Assembly (NCBI GenBank): GCA_003480725.1
Contig: QUJQ01000002.1
Location: 316,754 to 380,753, forward strand
Direction of reading: 5' to 3'
Origin: Clostridiaceae bacterium AM27-36LB
Lineage (GTDB): Bacteria; Bacillota; Clostridia; Lachnospirales; Lachnospiraceae
Length of the DNA: 64,000 nt
Positions within the stretch are counted from its first letter, which is position 1. Each line of letters starts with the position of its first letter. A program made the translations under genes and the position numbers. Of the stretch, positions 44,452 through 54,114 are shown in pieces. The notes beneath the pieces were generated by a model. That model was given only the letters and a program-made list of their open reading frames with translations. It made no database searches and had not been told where the DNA came from.

Positions 44452-45242
44452 GTTGCCTCCTCCTGGGAGGACAGAAGCTCCTGATGAAGAATCAGCTCAT
44501 ACTGTCTGCTGGCCATAGGCATGCCTGCAAGGATCGGATGCCTGCACACACAGATTCCTGTATTTGTGGTAATTTCCATGCGATCCAGCACATACGCTTT
44601 TAAAAGTCCATGCTCCGCAACGGTCTGATAAGGAATGAGTCGAGGAAAAAGCTCTTTTCCGGACTTCTCCACAAGTGCCTGCAGCACCGGTTCCGTACAG
44701 ACGCTGACCGGCCGACCACTCACAGGATCCCGCAGGGAATTTCCTGTATCCACAAGTCCCTCGGTGCTGATCGATGCCTCCCCCAGATACAATGCCACCG
44801 GACAGATGATATCCTCTCGCTCCCGAAGCTTCACCAGCACCCACTCGACAGCCAGCAGGATACCTGCAAGCACCATCGAACCTCCTGCCATCATAAGCCC
44901 CGCCGGCACATAAAACTGTTCCAGATACCGGACCGTACCGCCAAGCAGCCATCCTTCCAGATATAACACGACCAGACACTTTATGTATGTGTTCCTTTTT
45001 CCGTATGCGGTCCGAACCATGACTGCCGCCGTAAGAATCGTCCCCAGAAACCATCCTGCTGTTGTCAGATAAGCCGAACCTGTTTCCAGCAGACAGGCTC
45101 CCATGCTTCCCAGTGCTGCTCCGGCTGCAATCCGTTTTCTGTCTGTCTGATACCCCATCAGTCTGGATGTGAGAAGCAAGAGACACACGTTGACCCACAG
45201 ATTTTCCACAAACAGTACATCTACATAAACTTCATAATACAC
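44448..45242 (-). CDS. spoIIGA: Sigma-E processing peptidase SpoIIGA
   Basis: 264 aa from a GTG with GAGAGG upstream. Five N-terminal membrane helices (residues ~7-140) and a C-terminal aspartic-protease domain with the catalytic motif VDTGNSL (Asp165). Cleaves pro-SigE after a signal from SpoIIR. Translationally coupled to sigE. Confidence 0.94.
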   Translation of the reverse strand: MYYEVYVDVLFVENLWVNVCLLLLTSRLMGYQTDRKRIAAGAALGSMGACLLETGSAYLTTAGWFLGTILTAAVMVRTAYGKRNTYIKCLVVLYLEGWLLGGTVRYLEQFYVPAGLMMAGGSMVLAGILLAVEWVLVKLREREDIICPVALYLGEASISTEGLVDTGNSLRDPVSGRPVSVCTEPVLQALVEKSGKELFPRLIPYQTVAEHGLLKAYVLDRMEITTNTGICVCRHPILAGMPMASRQYELILHQELLSSQEEAT

Positions 45243-45271
45243 TTGCTGTCCTCTCTCTTATGATAGACAAC

Positions 45272-45304
45272 ATTATAAAAAAAGCAGGCCGCGAACCGTG
45301 TCAA
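45272..45304 (-). promoter_or_regulatory. Candidate long-spacer promoter of spoIIGA-sigE
   Basis: Minus strand: -35 TTGACA (45299-45304), -10 TATAAT (45272-45277), both consensus, but 21 bp apart instead of 17. The B. subtilis spoIIG promoter is similarly over-spaced (22 bp) and needs Spo0A. TGTCAAA (45299-45305, plus strand) is one base from the 0A box TGTCGAA. The elements overlap the aroD terminator. Confidence 0.5.
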
Positions 45305-45319
45305 ACGGTGCAGCCTGCT
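45277..45319 (-). terminator. Terminator of aroE-aroD
   Basis: Stem AAGCAGGCTG / CGGCCTGCTT with an inner ACCGT / ACGGT pairing, followed by seven T on the minus strand. Confidence 0.85.
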
Positions 45320-45322
45320 TTT

Positions 45323-46081
45323 CTATTTCATAGACAAAAGCTGACAAAATACTCTCATCTGCTCGATGGGAATCTGCCCCGGTGCGGATGCTTCTCCCAC
45401 ACTCGCAAAGGTCATAGCTGAACCTGTCAGGGTTCCTGCCAGACGACTTAAGACTCCCAGACGACCCATGGACATGGTCACTACCGGAATATCCAGAGAA
45501 TGGTCTGCCTCCATGGTTGCTTCCATCAGTGTCATCACATCTTCCCGGCTCTGTGGCATCACTGCGATCTTCGCCACATCTGCTCCCATCTCCTGCATCC
45601 TGGTCAGACGGCGGATCAGTTCTTCTCTGTCCGGTGTCCGGTCAAAATTGTGAAAAGATGCGATCACATGAACACCTGCGCTTTGAAGTTTTCTGATCTC
45701 TTCTGATGTCCGTTCCTCCTCCCGGAATGCTTCCACATCTACCAGATCCACATAGCCGGATCTGGCAGCCCGTTCATTCAACTCATAGTAAGTATCTTTC
45801 ATCACTGCAAGCTGTCCACCTTCATAGACTGTCCGGAGCGTAAAAAGCAGTGCTTTTTCTCTGATCCGTCCGCGGATTCCCTGTAGCACTTCGAGCAGTT
45901 CATCCCTGTCTTCCACACGGTCGAACCAGTCTCCCCGCCATTCCACCACATCCGCTTCTGTCTTTGCAATAACCTCTGCAGCCTTAAAAACATCTTCTTT
46001 TGTTCTGCCTACGATAGGCGCACAGATCTTCGGATCTCCTTCGCCAAAAACACCTGTACTTAATTTGAATGTTCGTTTCAT
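45323..46081 (-). CDS. aroD: 3-dehydroquinate dehydratase, type I
   Basis: 252 aa. Class I Schiff-base enzyme: VVEWRGDWFD near residue 45, catalytic His in IASFHNFDRTP (~residue 145), Lys in ADVAKIAVMPQS (~172). Makes 3-dehydroshikimate, the substrate of AroE encoded 10 bp upstream. Followed by a terminator. Confidence 0.96.
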   Translation of the reverse strand: MKRTFKLSTGVFGEGDPKICAPIVGRTKEDVFKAAEVIAKTEADVVEWRGDWFDRVEDRDELLEVLQGIRGRIREKALLFTLRTVYEGGQLAVMKDTYYELNERAARSGYVDLVDVEAFREEERTSEEIRKLQSAGVHVIASFHNFDRTPDREELIRRLTRMQEMGADVAKIAVMPQSREDVMTLMEATMEADHSLDIPVVTMSMGRLGVLSRLAGTLTGSAMTFASVGEASAPGQIPIEQMRVFCQLLSMK

Positions 46082-46091
46082 CTCTTTATCC

Positions 46092-46961
46092 CTACTTAAA
46101 ATACTTATTTTTTACCAGTTCTACCGGCATCGGTTTACCGGTCCACAGTTCAAACGCATAGGCTCCCTGATAGAGCAGCATATACATGCCGTTGAATGTC
46201 GGGCATCCAACTGATTCTGCCATCTGAAGAAGTCTGGTCTTTCTCGGCTGATAGATCACATCTGATACAATCAGTTCCGGATGAAAGTAACTTACATCCG
46301 GCACCAGGCAGCCCTCTTCATGGGGACTCATGCCTACAGAGGACGCATTGATCAGAATGGCACTCTCATCGATGCTCTTTCTCATCTGCACCTCATCCTT
46401 CAGTTCATACATACAGACCTTACAGTCTGTCCGGCTGTTCACCCGATGGATGACCTGCTCCACTGCGTTCCATGAATTACCTTTTCTGGCAATCACATCG
46501 ATTTTCGGCACTCCATCCAGTGCCGCCTGAGTAATGATCGAAGCCGCTGCCCCTCCGGTCCCCAGAAGCGTCATCTTCTTTCCGATAATATCGAAGCCTG
46601 CATCTGTTACCGCAGTCATATATCCTTTTCCATCCGTATTAAACCCGGTCAGAACACCATTTTCCTGCACTACCGTATTGACTGCTCCGATCAGTTCCGC
46701 TTCTTTGGAGAGCTTGTCTACCCGTTCAAACATCCGCCGCTTGTGAGGCATAGTACAGTTCCATCCTCTGGCATTAAAGGTAATAAGCCCATCCACTGCT
46801 GCCTCAAATTGTTCCGGCGCCACATCAAATGCCAGATATACATAGTCCAGTCCGTGATAACGGAAGGATTCATTGTGCATCTCAGGCGAAACGCTGTGTG
46901 CCACCGGCTGCCCCAGCAGACAGGTCAGTCCCGTATGTCCTGTAATCGGTATTGTTCCCAT
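46092..46961 (-). CDS. aroE: Shikimate dehydrogenase
   Basis: 289 aa. Shikimate-binding N-domain: LLGQPVAHSVSPEMHN (residues ~16-31), catalytic Lys in NCTMPHKR, Asp in FNTDGKGY; NADP-domain motif LLGTGGAAASI (~133-143). Reduces 3-dehydroshikimate. The NCTMPHK variant (Cys for the usual Val) is typical of clostridial AroE. Operon aroE-aroD. Confidence 0.95.
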   Translation of the reverse strand: MGTIPITGHTGLTCLLGQPVAHSVSPEMHNESFRYHGLDYVYLAFDVAPEQFEAAVDGLITFNARGWNCTMPHKRRMFERVDKLSKEAELIGAVNTVVQENGVLTGFNTDGKGYMTAVTDAGFDIIGKKMTLLGTGGAAASIITQAALDGVPKIDVIARKGNSWNAVEQVIHRVNSRTDCKVCMYELKDEVQMRKSIDESAILINASSVGMSPHEEGCLVPDVSYFHPELIVSDVIYQPRKTRLLQMAESVGCPTFNGMYMLLYQGAYAFELWTGKPMPVELVKNKYFK

Positions 46962-46993
46962 ATAGTCTATCCTCTTCCCATATATCTATTCAA

Positions 46994-47047
46994 AGAAACA
47001 CCCATTACATGCCCACGCCTCAGGCGTTTTCGGCACACAGTGGGTGT
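46994..47047 (-). terminator. Possible terminator of ftsZ
   Basis: Outer stem ACACCCA / TGGGTGT with an inner CGCCTGAGGCG hairpin. The minus-strand T-tract (TTTCTTTG) is imperfect, so read-through into aroE-aroD is possible. Confidence 0.5.
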
Positions 47048-47066
47048 CTGATATATCCTTTATTAT

Positions 47067-48233
47067 CTATCTGTTTTTCTGAAAGAACTGCGGAATCTTG
47101 ATCTCCTGTTCTTCTATGGTACTCTCCGGCTTCTTAAACGTCTTCAGTCCAGGAAGCGGCTGTACCGGTTTGGTCTTGAACTCCGGTTTTACCGGATTCT
47201 GTGTTGCTGTTGAAGCGGCTGCAGTCGGCTGCGGAGCTTTCTGAGTTACCGGACGATAATTCGGCAGGACAGACTTGTTAGCATTATCCTGCAGACCTGT
47301 TGCAATTACAGTGATGCTTACTTCATCAGAATTGGTGGAGTCATACATTGCACCAAAGATCACGTTTGCATCCTCGCCTACCTGCTCCTGTACATAGCTT
47401 GCTGCCTCGTTGGCATCGATCAGAGAAATATCTCCGGATACATTGATGATCACATGAGATGCTCCTGCGATGGTCGTCTCCAGAAGCGGACTGGTGATTG
47501 CCTGTTTTACTGCCTCCAGCGCCTTGTCGTCTCCTCTTGCAGTACCAATACCAATATGTGCGATACCCTTGTCTGTCATGACGGTCTGTACGTCTGCGAA
47601 ATCCAGATTGATCAGTGCCGGCAGATTGATCAGGTCAGTAATACCCTGTACTGCCTGCTGCAATACTTCATCTGCTTTCTTCAGTGCCTCCGGCATGGTA
47701 GTTCTGCGGTCCACGATCTCCAGAAGCTTATCGTTCGGAATCACGATCAGCGTATCTACGGAAGCTTTCAGCTTCTCGATACCTGCCAGTGCATTGTTCA
47801 TTCTCTGCTTTGCTTCAAAACGGAACGGCTTGGTCACAACACCAACCGTCAGGATTCCCATCTCTTTAGCTGCTCTTGCCAGAACAGGAGTTGCACCGGT
47901 TCCGGTTCCGCCACCCATACCACAGGTTACAAATACCATGTCTGCACCCTGGATTGCTTCTTTGAGCTCTTCAATACTCTCTTCTGCCGCCTTTTCACCG
48001 ATCTCAGGCTTTGCACCTGCTCCCAGTCCTTTGGTCAGCTTCTCGCCGATCTGGATCGCCGTCGGAGCCTTGCAGAGCTTCAGTGCCTGCTTGTCCGTGT
48101 TCACACCGATAAATTCTACTCCGCCGATCTGTTCCTCTACCATTCTATTTACAGCATTATTTCCTGCACCACCAACGCCGATCACAATGATCCGTGCAGC
48201 TGCTTCTGTTTCATTCGTCATGATTTCCAACAA
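47067..48233 (-). CDS. ftsZ: Cell division protein FtsZ
   Basis: About 388 aa. Tubulin-like GTPase with [14 protein letters not shown] (N-terminal) and the tubulin signature [11 protein letters not shown] (near residue 110). A Pro/Gln/Thr-rich linker follows, ending in the conserved C-terminal peptide ([12 protein letters not shown]). The start is a TTG at 48233 (M-L-E-I), with AAGGAGG eight bases upstream; the ATG at codon 5 is too far from the SD. Forms the Z-ring. Own promoter in the ftsQ-ftsZ gap; ftsA is absent. Confidence 0.97.
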   Translation of the reverse strand: MLEIMTNETEAAARIIVIGVGGAGNNAVNRMVEEQIGGVEFIGVNTDKQALKLCKAPTAIQIGEKLTKGLGAGAKPEIGEKAAEESIEELKEAIQGADMVFVTCGMGGGTGTGATPVLARAAKEMGILTVGVVTKPFRFEAKQRMNNALAGIEKLKASVDTLIVIPNDKLLEIVDRRTTMPEALKKADEVLQQAVQGITDLINLPALINLDFADVQTVMTDKGIAHIGIGTARGDDKALEAVKQAITSPLLETTIAGASHVIINVSGDISLIDANEAASYVQEQVGEDANVIFGAMYDSTNSDEVSITVIATGLQDNANKSVLPNYRPVTQKAPQPTAAASTATQNPVKPEFKTKPVQPLPGLKTFKKPESTIEEQEIKIPQFFQKNR

Positions 48234-48286
48234 GGCTATATCCTCCTTCAAATAGCGCTTTCCCACGCCATCTTACATTACTTTAT

Positions 48287-48315
48287 ATCATAGCTTCTTT
48301 TCTTAAAATGCGCAA
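48287..48315 (-). promoter_or_regulatory. Promoter of ftsZ
   Basis: Minus strand: -35 TTGCGC (48310-48315), 17-bp spacer, -10 TATGAT (48287-48292). Confidence 0.6.
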
Positions 48316-48346
48316 CAAATTTTTGAAAAAAATCATAATTACTGCT

Positions 48347-49084
48347 TTACTTTGCCGACTCCAGGGAAATATGCGTTGTCTCGTCTGTATAGTTTTCCAT
48401 ATGAAGCGTACCGGACTTGTCCTTAAGATCTCCCTCCAGCTGTTTGAGTCTGGAAATCTTCTCATCCAGATTCTCCCCGGTTCCCAGTGCCACTTTCACA
48501 TCTCCCAGTTGAAGGAACAGTTCACCTCCTGCTCCAAACCGGATCTCATCCGGATCCAGATCATATTTGGTCAGAAGCTTCGTAATGCTTAGAATCGTAT
48601 CAAAAATCGTCGGATCTTCCACGCTTAATGGCTGATGTATGGCAAGACTGTCAAAGGTCACACCGCTGATCTGTGGGATTCCCTCCAGTTCCTGGGTAGA
48701 ACTCTCCACCACGATGCCATCTTTGTCAAAATACACATCCTGCCCCAGATAGCGCACATAACCTACCATATTTTTCTCATAGACCCTGATCTTCAGGCTC
48801 TGCCAGGAATCCATGGTCACTTCAAAATCATCGATAAACGGAATCTCCGGATGCTCCTGATATTTATACCGAAGATATACCAGAAGCGTATTCTGAAGAC
48901 TTCCTTCATCCAGCAGCAGATCCACTACTTCTTCCTTGGTATAGTAGGCATTTCCGGTCACAGTCACCTGCCGCACCCGGAAAACACCTGCAAAAGATAA
49001 TCCTAATATGAACAGTACTGCCAGTGCCGCCAGTACCACGATCAATTTTTTTACTGTCTTTGTTTTTGTTTCTTTTTTCCACAT
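48347..49084 (-). CDS. ftsQ: Cell division protein FtsQ/DivIB
   Basis: 245 aa. Short cytoplasmic N-terminus, one membrane helix (residues ~13-33), then a POTRA domain (VRQVTVTGNAYYTKEEVVDLL, ~34-54) and the beta domain. Part of the divisome FtsQLB complex. Weak SD; it begins 4 nt after murA and is probably coupled to it. Confidence 0.92.
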   Translation of the reverse strand: MWKKETKTKTVKKLIVVLAALAVLFILGLSFAGVFRVRQVTVTGNAYYTKEEVVDLLLDEGSLQNTLLVYLRYKYQEHPEIPFIDDFEVTMDSWQSLKIRVYEKNMVGYVRYLGQDVYFDKDGIVVESSTQELEGIPQISGVTFDSLAIHQPLSVEDPTIFDTILSITKLLTKYDLDPDEIRFGAGGELFLQLGDVKVALGTGENLDEKISRLKQLEGDLKDKSGTLHMENYTDETTHISLESAK

Positions 49085-49088
49085 GCGT

Positions 49089-50339
49089 TCAGTATATCAC
49101 GATTCCCAGTGATTTCAAATCCCCTTTTATATCTTCATAGCCCCGGCGCACATATTCCATGCCTTCCATAACAGTCTCCCCTTCTGCTGCCAGTGCCGCC
49201 ATAATAAGACCCGCGCCTCCCCGCAGTTCTCTTGCCTGCACCTTCGCTCCTGAAAGTCTCCGGACTCCCTCGATCAGCGCAAAACTGTCCTGATTTACAA
49301 TGGATGCCCCCATCTTCATAAGCTCCGGCACGATCTGAAACCGGGCTTCAAATATTTTTTCTTCTACAAAACTGATACCATCCGCCGTGGACAACACTGC
49401 CATCAATGCCGACTGAAGATCGGTGGAAAATCCCGGAAACGGAGCTGTCACAATATTCGGGATCGGGCGGCAGCGTTTCTCCATCTGCACATGGATCCAG
49501 TCCTTCCCACTCTCTACGACTGCTCCCATCTGTTCCAGCAGATGGGGCAGTGTTCCCAGATGCTGCACTGGCAGATGAAGAAGCTTTACGTCTCCTCTGG
49601 TGATCAGCGCACCAAGCAGATAGGTTCCTGCCACGATCCGGTCAGACGGAATGATATATTCCACTGCATCCAGCTTTTTCACTCCTTCAATGGTCACACA
49701 AGGTGTTCCATCTCCCCTCACTTTTGCTCCCATTTTCCGTAAGAATTCTGCCAGCACACAGATCTCCGGTTCCATGGCCGCCCCATGAATCACTGTCACT
49801 CCCTCTGAGAGTACCGCCGCCAGCATCAGGTTCTCCGTAGCTCCCACACTTGGAAAATGAAGACAGATCTGCGCTCCGTGAAGCCGGTCCGCTGATCCGC
49901 ACAGGGTATGTTCCTCCTGGCGAAAATCCGCGCCCAGCAGTCTAAGGCCGCTTAGATGAAGATCAATGGGCCGCTTTCCAATGGTACAACCACCTGGATA
50001 AGGGATTTCTACCTGATGAAGCCTTCCCAGCATACTTCCAAGCAAGGTGATGGTGGAACGCATCTTTCCTGCTCCTGATCCTGTGATTCTGTGATTATCA
50101 AGACTTCTGGTGTCCAGAATCACCATATGACCTTCCCGTCTGACCCGGCAGCCCGCTGTCTGCAGCAGTTCCAGCATATGATCCACATCGGAGATTTCCG
50201 GACAGTGATGCAGAACAAAGATTCCGTCAGCCAACACTGCTGCCGCCAGGATCGGAAGCGCCGCATTTTTGGAACCCTGTACCAGTAATTCTCCCTGCAT
50301 TCTCTGTGGTCCGCTGATCACAATTCTGTTTTCGTCCAC
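49089..50339 (-). CDS. murA: UDP-N-acetylglucosamine 1-carboxyvinyltransferase
   Basis: 416 aa from GTG 50339 with AAAGGAG upstream. First committed step of peptidoglycan precursor synthesis. N-terminal QGSKNAALPI with the catalytic Lys, and the fosfomycin-target Cys in GGCTIGKRPIDLHL (Cys118). EPSP-synthase fold throughout. Confidence 0.96.
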   Translation of the reverse strand: MDENRIVISGPQRMQGELLVQGSKNAALPILAAAVLADGIFVLHHCPEISDVDHMLELLQTAGCRVRREGHMVILDTRSLDNHRITGSGAGKMRSTITLLGSMLGRLHQVEIPYPGGCTIGKRPIDLHLSGLRLLGADFRQEEHTLCGSADRLHGAQICLHFPSVGATENLMLAAVLSEGVTVIHGAAMEPEICVLAEFLRKMGAKVRGDGTPCVTIEGVKKLDAVEYIIPSDRIVAGTYLLGALITRGDVKLLHLPVQHLGTLPHLLEQMGAVVESGKDWIHVQMEKRCRPIPNIVTAPFPGFSTDLQSALMAVLSTADGISFVEEKIFEARFQIVPELMKMGASIVNQDSFALIEGVRRLSGAKVQARELRGGAGLIMAALAAEGETVMEGMEYVRRGYEDIKGDLKSLGIVIY

Positions 50340-50435
50340 ATCCCTCTCCTTTGGACCCGCCTTCAGGTCATCCGTTATATACCAGTATATGCCAAAAATG
50401 CCTGTCAGTGTTCCTGCTCTGTAACAATACCGCTA

Positions 50436-51545
50436 TCAGTGTTCCTTCCGCACATCCCTGGACACACTTAAAGCAATCCCCATCTCCAGCAGCAAAAAAA
50501 CGACAGATGTACCACCATAGCTGACAAACGGAAGTGTGATTCCCGTATTCGGAATCGTATTGGTCACCACTGCCACATTCAGAATCACCTGGATCATAAT
50601 ATGCCCCATAACTCCTGCTGCCAGAAGAGTTCCAAACAGATCCTTCGTCCAGGTGGCGATCACCATGAGCCGCCAGATCAGAAGCCCGAAGATCACCAGC
50701 ACTGCCACTGCACCTGTAAGCCCCAGTTCCTCACAGATGATTGAAAAGATCATATCGTTCTGTGCCTCTGGCACAAACCCCAGCTTCTGCATACTTTCCC
50801 CCAAGCCCACACCGAAGAGTCCACCGGAACCGATAGCATAGAGTCCCTGCATGGTCTGATATCCTTTTTCGTATAATTCCGGATTTCGCCAGATGGCCAG
50901 CCGTTCCAGCCGGTAGGATTCCAGGCTCAGGAAAATACCGATGAATCCCACCCCTGTACCACCGATCCATAGAAAAGGTAAAAACTGTGGATTTGCAACA
51001 AAAATCAGGATCACTGCAATCCCAAGAATAATGATTGCCGTACTCAAGTTGTTGGATCCTACCAGACCCACAACCGGAAGAATCAGAAGGATTACAAGAA
51101 ACATATATTTCCATGATTTCATATGAGATGCATTGCGGCTTACAATAGCAGCCAGCAGAACGACCACCGCCAGTTTTGCATACTCAGAAGGCTGGAAGGA
51201 CAAAGGTCCCAGTGCCAGCCACCGTTTGGATCCATTGTATTCCCGTCCGACAAACAACACAGCTGTGGACAGCATCAGCGCAATTCCATATCCGATCCAG
51301 GCATAATTCTGAAGCCTCCGATAATCCATACAGGACACCAGATACATGGAAAAGAGTCCGATACTGGTCGCAAAAAACTGTTTACGTAAATAATAGGCAG
51401 GGTCAGCAAATTTGACCCTGCCATTGTAAGCACTGGTACTGTACAGCACCACAAGCCCGAACACCACAAGAAGCAATACCAGAATCAGAAGTACATAATC
51501 AATGGATTCTTTTGTATCACCATTTCTTTGATGCAGGTCTGTCAT
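50436..51545 (-). CDS. ftsW: Peptidoglycan glycosyltransferase FtsW (SEDS family)
   Basis: 369 aa, about ten membrane segments. SEDS motifs: GSKRWLALGPLSFQPSEYAKLAVV, PEAQNDMIFSIICEELG, and the C-terminal NTGITLPFVSYGGTS. Polymerises septal glycan with the class B PBP. The ATG overlaps the murD stop by 4 bp. In a dcw cluster it is FtsW rather than RodA/SpoVE, although SpoVE cannot be excluded. Confidence 0.93.
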   Translation of the reverse strand: MTDLHQRNGDTKESIDYVLLILVLLLVVFGLVVLYSTSAYNGRVKFADPAYYLRKQFFATSIGLFSMYLVSCMDYRRLQNYAWIGYGIALMLSTAVLFVGREYNGSKRWLALGPLSFQPSEYAKLAVVVLLAAIVSRNASHMKSWKYMFLVILLILPVVGLVGSNNLSTAIIILGIAVILIFVANPQFLPFLWIGGTGVGFIGIFLSLESYRLERLAIWRNPELYEKGYQTMQGLYAIGSGGLFGVGLGESMQKLGFVPEAQNDMIFSIICEELGLTGAVAVLVIFGLLIWRLMVIATWTKDLFGTLLAAGVMGHIMIQVILNVAVVTNTIPNTGITLPFVSYGGTSVVFLLLEMGIALSVSRDVRKEH

Positions 51546-52903
51546 GCCATCAGATCCCTCACATATTTTTTAAATAATTCTCCGCGCTGCTCAAAGCTTT
51601 TGAACATATCCCAGCTTGCACAGGCCGGAGACAGAAGCACAGCGTCACCGGATCCGGCTCTTGCCGCACACTCTTTCACCGCATCTTCCAGAGAATCTGC
51701 AAACACAATATGCTCAAATCCGTGCTTTCTTGCACAGTCAGCAATCTTCTGTGCTGTCACACCGATCAGCACCAGTTCTTTCACTTTTCCATCAAATGCC
51801 TCGATCCACTCATCATACTCCGAACCCTTATCATACCCTCCGCCGATCAGATAGGTAGGACGGTTCATGGCCTGAATCCCTTTGATCGCCGCATCCGGGT
51901 TGGTTCCCTTGGAATCATTATAATAAGCCACACCATCAATTTCTTCCACGAATTCGATCCGGTGTTCCACCGCACGGAACTCCAGCAGTGTCTTACGGAT
52001 CACATCCACAGGCACGCCCATTCGATGGGTAATGGCAATGGCTGCCATGGCATTTTCATGATTGTGTCCACCAAGAATATGAAGCTCATCCACATGGCAG
52101 ATCTGTTCTTTTCTTCCACTATCTTTCAGCACAAGATAACCGTCTTCCAGGTCTACGCCCTGTTCCAGTTTATGCAGACGACTGAAAAACAGAACATCTG
52201 CCGGACAGTTTTCTCCATATGCCCGCAGCACTTCATCGTCATAGTTCAGCACACAGGTATCTGCCTTCGTCTGATTCTCTGCGATCCGTTCCTTAGCCGC
52301 AATATAATTATCCATAGTATGATGACGGTTCAGATGATCCGGCGTAATATTAAGGATCGCACTGACTTTCGGATGAAACTCTACAATACTCTCCAGCATA
52401 AAGCTGCTGATCTCTGCTGCCGTCATAGCATCCGGCTCCATACCGTCCGCCACATCTGCATATGGCATGCCGATATTTCCCACCACATAGGTATGTGGAT
52501 TATAATTTTTCAGGATCTGCCCCACAAGGGTTGTCGTCGTGGTCTTTCCATTCGTTCCGGTGATTGCTGCAATACTCCCCTGTCCGCAGCGATATCCAAG
52601 TTCGATCTCACCCCAGACTGGAATCTCACGCCTTCTGATCTCCAGCATCATAGGAATATCCATCGGGACTCCCGGACTTGGGATCACCAGATCCACCGTG
52701 TCCAGTAAGCCTTCCGGCAGAGTTCCGATCACGATCTGTGCCTGATTGTCTGCTTTTAATTTTACTTTTACATCTGCATGTTTCAGTTTTTCATTGGCAT
52801 CAAACAGGATCACCTGCGCGCCTTTTCGTTCCAGCAGAGATACCGCTGACAATCCACTGATCCCGGTTCCAATGACCAGCACCTTTGTGTCTGCAAATTC
52901 CAT
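51542..52903 (-). CDS. murD: UDP-N-acetylmuramoylalanine--D-glutamate ligase
   Basis: 453 aa. Mur ligase with ATP loop ITGTNGKTTTTTLVGQIL (near residue 116), NITPDHLNRH (near 186), and HRIEFVEEIDGVAYYNDSKGTNPDA. Adds D-Glu to UDP-MurNAc-Ala. GGAGG SD. Between mraY (9-bp gap) and ftsW (overlap). Confidence 0.97.
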   Translation of the reverse strand: MEFADTKVLVIGTGISGLSAVSLLERKGAQVILFDANEKLKHADVKVKLKADNQAQIVIGTLPEGLLDTVDLVIPSPGVPMDIPMMLEIRRREIPVWGEIELGYRCGQGSIAAITGTNGKTTTTTLVGQILKNYNPHTYVVGNIGMPYADVADGMEPDAMTAAEISSFMLESIVEFHPKVSAILNITPDHLNRHHTMDNYIAAKERIAENQTKADTCVLNYDDEVLRAYGENCPADVLFFSRLHKLEQGVDLEDGYLVLKDSGRKEQICHVDELHILGGHNHENAMAAIAITHRMGVPVDVIRKTLLEFRAVEHRIEFVEEIDGVAYYNDSKGTNPDAAIKGIQAMNRPTYLIGGGYDKGSEYDEWIEAFDGKVKELVLIGVTAQKIADCARKHGFEHIVFADSLEDAVKECAARAGSGDAVLLSPACASWDMFKSFEQRGELFKKYVRDLMA

Positions 52904-52912
52904 AGTGCCTCC

Positions 52913-53872
52913 TTACATTGCTGCCAGTGCGATCAGACAGCAAAATGCTTCTATAATAGAAAATACTGTTACCACACGAGTCTCAGACCATCCGCATTTT
53001 TCAAAATGATGATGAATCGGAGCCATCTTGAAAAACCGCTTACCATGAGTCGCTTTGAAATAAGTGACCTGAATGATCACAGACAGCACCTCGATCATAT
53101 AGATCAGACCGACCAACAAAAGGAACAGCGGCATATTCAGCATATATGTCACCGATGCCACGAATCCGCCCAGTGCCAGTGAACCGGTGTCTCCCATAAA
53201 TACACTTGCCGGATATACATTAAACAGAAGGAATCCAAGAAGTCCACCTGCAACTGCCAGTGTCACCGGTGCAATGCCTGTTCCCGTTCCCAGTGCGACT
53301 ACAGAGAAAAATACAGCAACGATCACCGTAACACTGGAAGCCAGGCCATCAAGTCCATCCGTAAAGTTGGTTCCATTGACTGTTCCGATCACGACAAAGA
53401 ACAGAAGTGGAATGGAAAGCCACCCAAGATCAATAGTCAGTCCCGGACAGAACGGTACCAGCATCGTCAGCCCTGCTTCCGAATATTTCACCATATAATA
53501 TGCAAATACAGCCGTCACCACCAGCTGTCCTGCCATCTTCTGTCCTGGTGTCAGCCCTTCGGAACGCTTCAGGACCACTTTAATATAGTCATCCAAAAAT
53601 CCTACAATACCAAATCCTACAGTCATAAATAATACCGGAATGATCTTTGGATAATCTTTTACATAAAACAGGCAGGTCACCACCACACCCAGCAGGAAAA
53701 TAATACCTCCCATGGTAGGAGTTCCATTTTTCTTCAGATGAGTCTGCGGACCATCATCCCTCACCGTCTGTCCTGCTTTCAGCCTCCTAAGGATTCCGAT
53801 GATCTTCGGACCTGCAGCCGCACTGATCACAAAAGAGATCAGCAATGGGGCAATCACACCAAAATTCAACAT
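52913..53872 (-). CDS. mraY: Phospho-N-acetylmuramoyl-pentapeptide transferase
   Basis: About 319 aa, ten membrane segments. Motifs: KKNGTPTMGGIIFL, catalytic-type DDYIKVV, and NGTNFTDGLDGLASS. Makes lipid I at the inner membrane face. The start is ATG 53872 (MLNFGVIAPLL) with GAGGTG; the frame open to 54010 is only leader DNA. It has its own promoter beyond the palindrome at 53924-53965, divergent from a tRNA gene. Confidence 0.96.
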   Translation of the reverse strand: MLNFGVIAPLLISFVISAAAGPKIIGILRRLKAGQTVRDDGPQTHLKKNGTPTMGGIIFLLGVVVTCLFYVKDYPKIIPVLFMTVGFGIVGFLDDYIKVVLKRSEGLTPGQKMAGQLVVTAVFAYYMVKYSEAGLTMLVPFCPGLTIDLGWLSIPLLFFVVIGTVNGTNFTDGLDGLASSVTVIVAVFFSVVALGTGTGIAPVTLAVAGGLLGFLLFNVYPASVFMGDTGSLALGGFVASVTYMLNMPLFLLLVGLIYMIEVLSVIIQVTYFKATHGKRFFKMAPIHHHFEKCGWSETRVVTVFSIIEAFCCLIALAAM

Positions 53873-53923
53873 AACCAACACCTCATATTCATTTGTTTTC
53901 TTTTTTTCATTTTGAAAATATAT

Positions 53924-53965
53924 ATTACTGTTCAGAGCCCCATTCCCACGACTCTGAACAGTAAT
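53924..53965 (-). repeat. TTCAGA inverted repeat, copy C (mraY leader)
   Basis: Perfect 14-bp arms ATTACTGTTCAGAG / CTCTGAACAGTAAT with a 14-nt loop (TCGTGGGAATGGGG on the minus strand). It begins 1 bp after the mraY -10, so it would form a hairpin at the very 5' end of the mRNA, or act as a DNA site. Confidence 0.65.
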
Positions 53966-53966
53966 C

Positions 53967-53995
53967 AGTATACGTCTTTCAGGCGAATTTATCAA
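53967..53995 (-). promoter_or_regulatory. Promoter of mraY
   Basis: Minus strand: -35 TTGATA (53990-53995), 17-bp spacer, -10 TATACT (53967-53972). It restarts transcription of the second half of the dcw cluster. Confidence 0.7.
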
Positions 53996-54004
53996 CCATC
54001 GGTC

Positions 54005-54033
54005 TTGCATTTTTATCAGTACAGGTGTAAGAT
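54005..54033 (+). promoter_or_regulatory. Promoter of tRNA-Gly
   Basis: Plus strand: -35 TTGCAT (54005-54010), 17-bp spacer, -10 TAAGAT (54028-54033), about 10 bp before the tRNA 5' end. Confidence 0.6.
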
Positions 54034-54043
54034 AATCTTATAT

Positions 54044-54114
54044 GCGGATATAGTTCATCGGTAGAATGTCAGCTTCCCAAGCTGAACAGGCGGGTTCGAC
54101 TCCCGTTATCCGCT
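54044..54114 (+). tRNA. tRNA-Gly (anticodon CCC)
   Basis: 71 nt. Acceptor stem GCGGATA / TATCCGC, D arm GTTCATCGGTAGAAT, anticodon arm TCAGC-TTCCCAA-GCTGA with anticodon CCC (reads GGG), T arm CGGGTTCGACTCCCG. CCA is not encoded. Discriminator T. It is on the opposite strand to the dcw genes and ends 1 nt before the stop codon of the neighbouring PBP gene. Confidence 0.95.

Noticed and set aside
53873..54010. 46-codon N-terminal extension of mraY
   Set aside because: It would be a translation of the promoter and the TTCAGA palindrome; ATG 53872 has an SD and the family-typical start.
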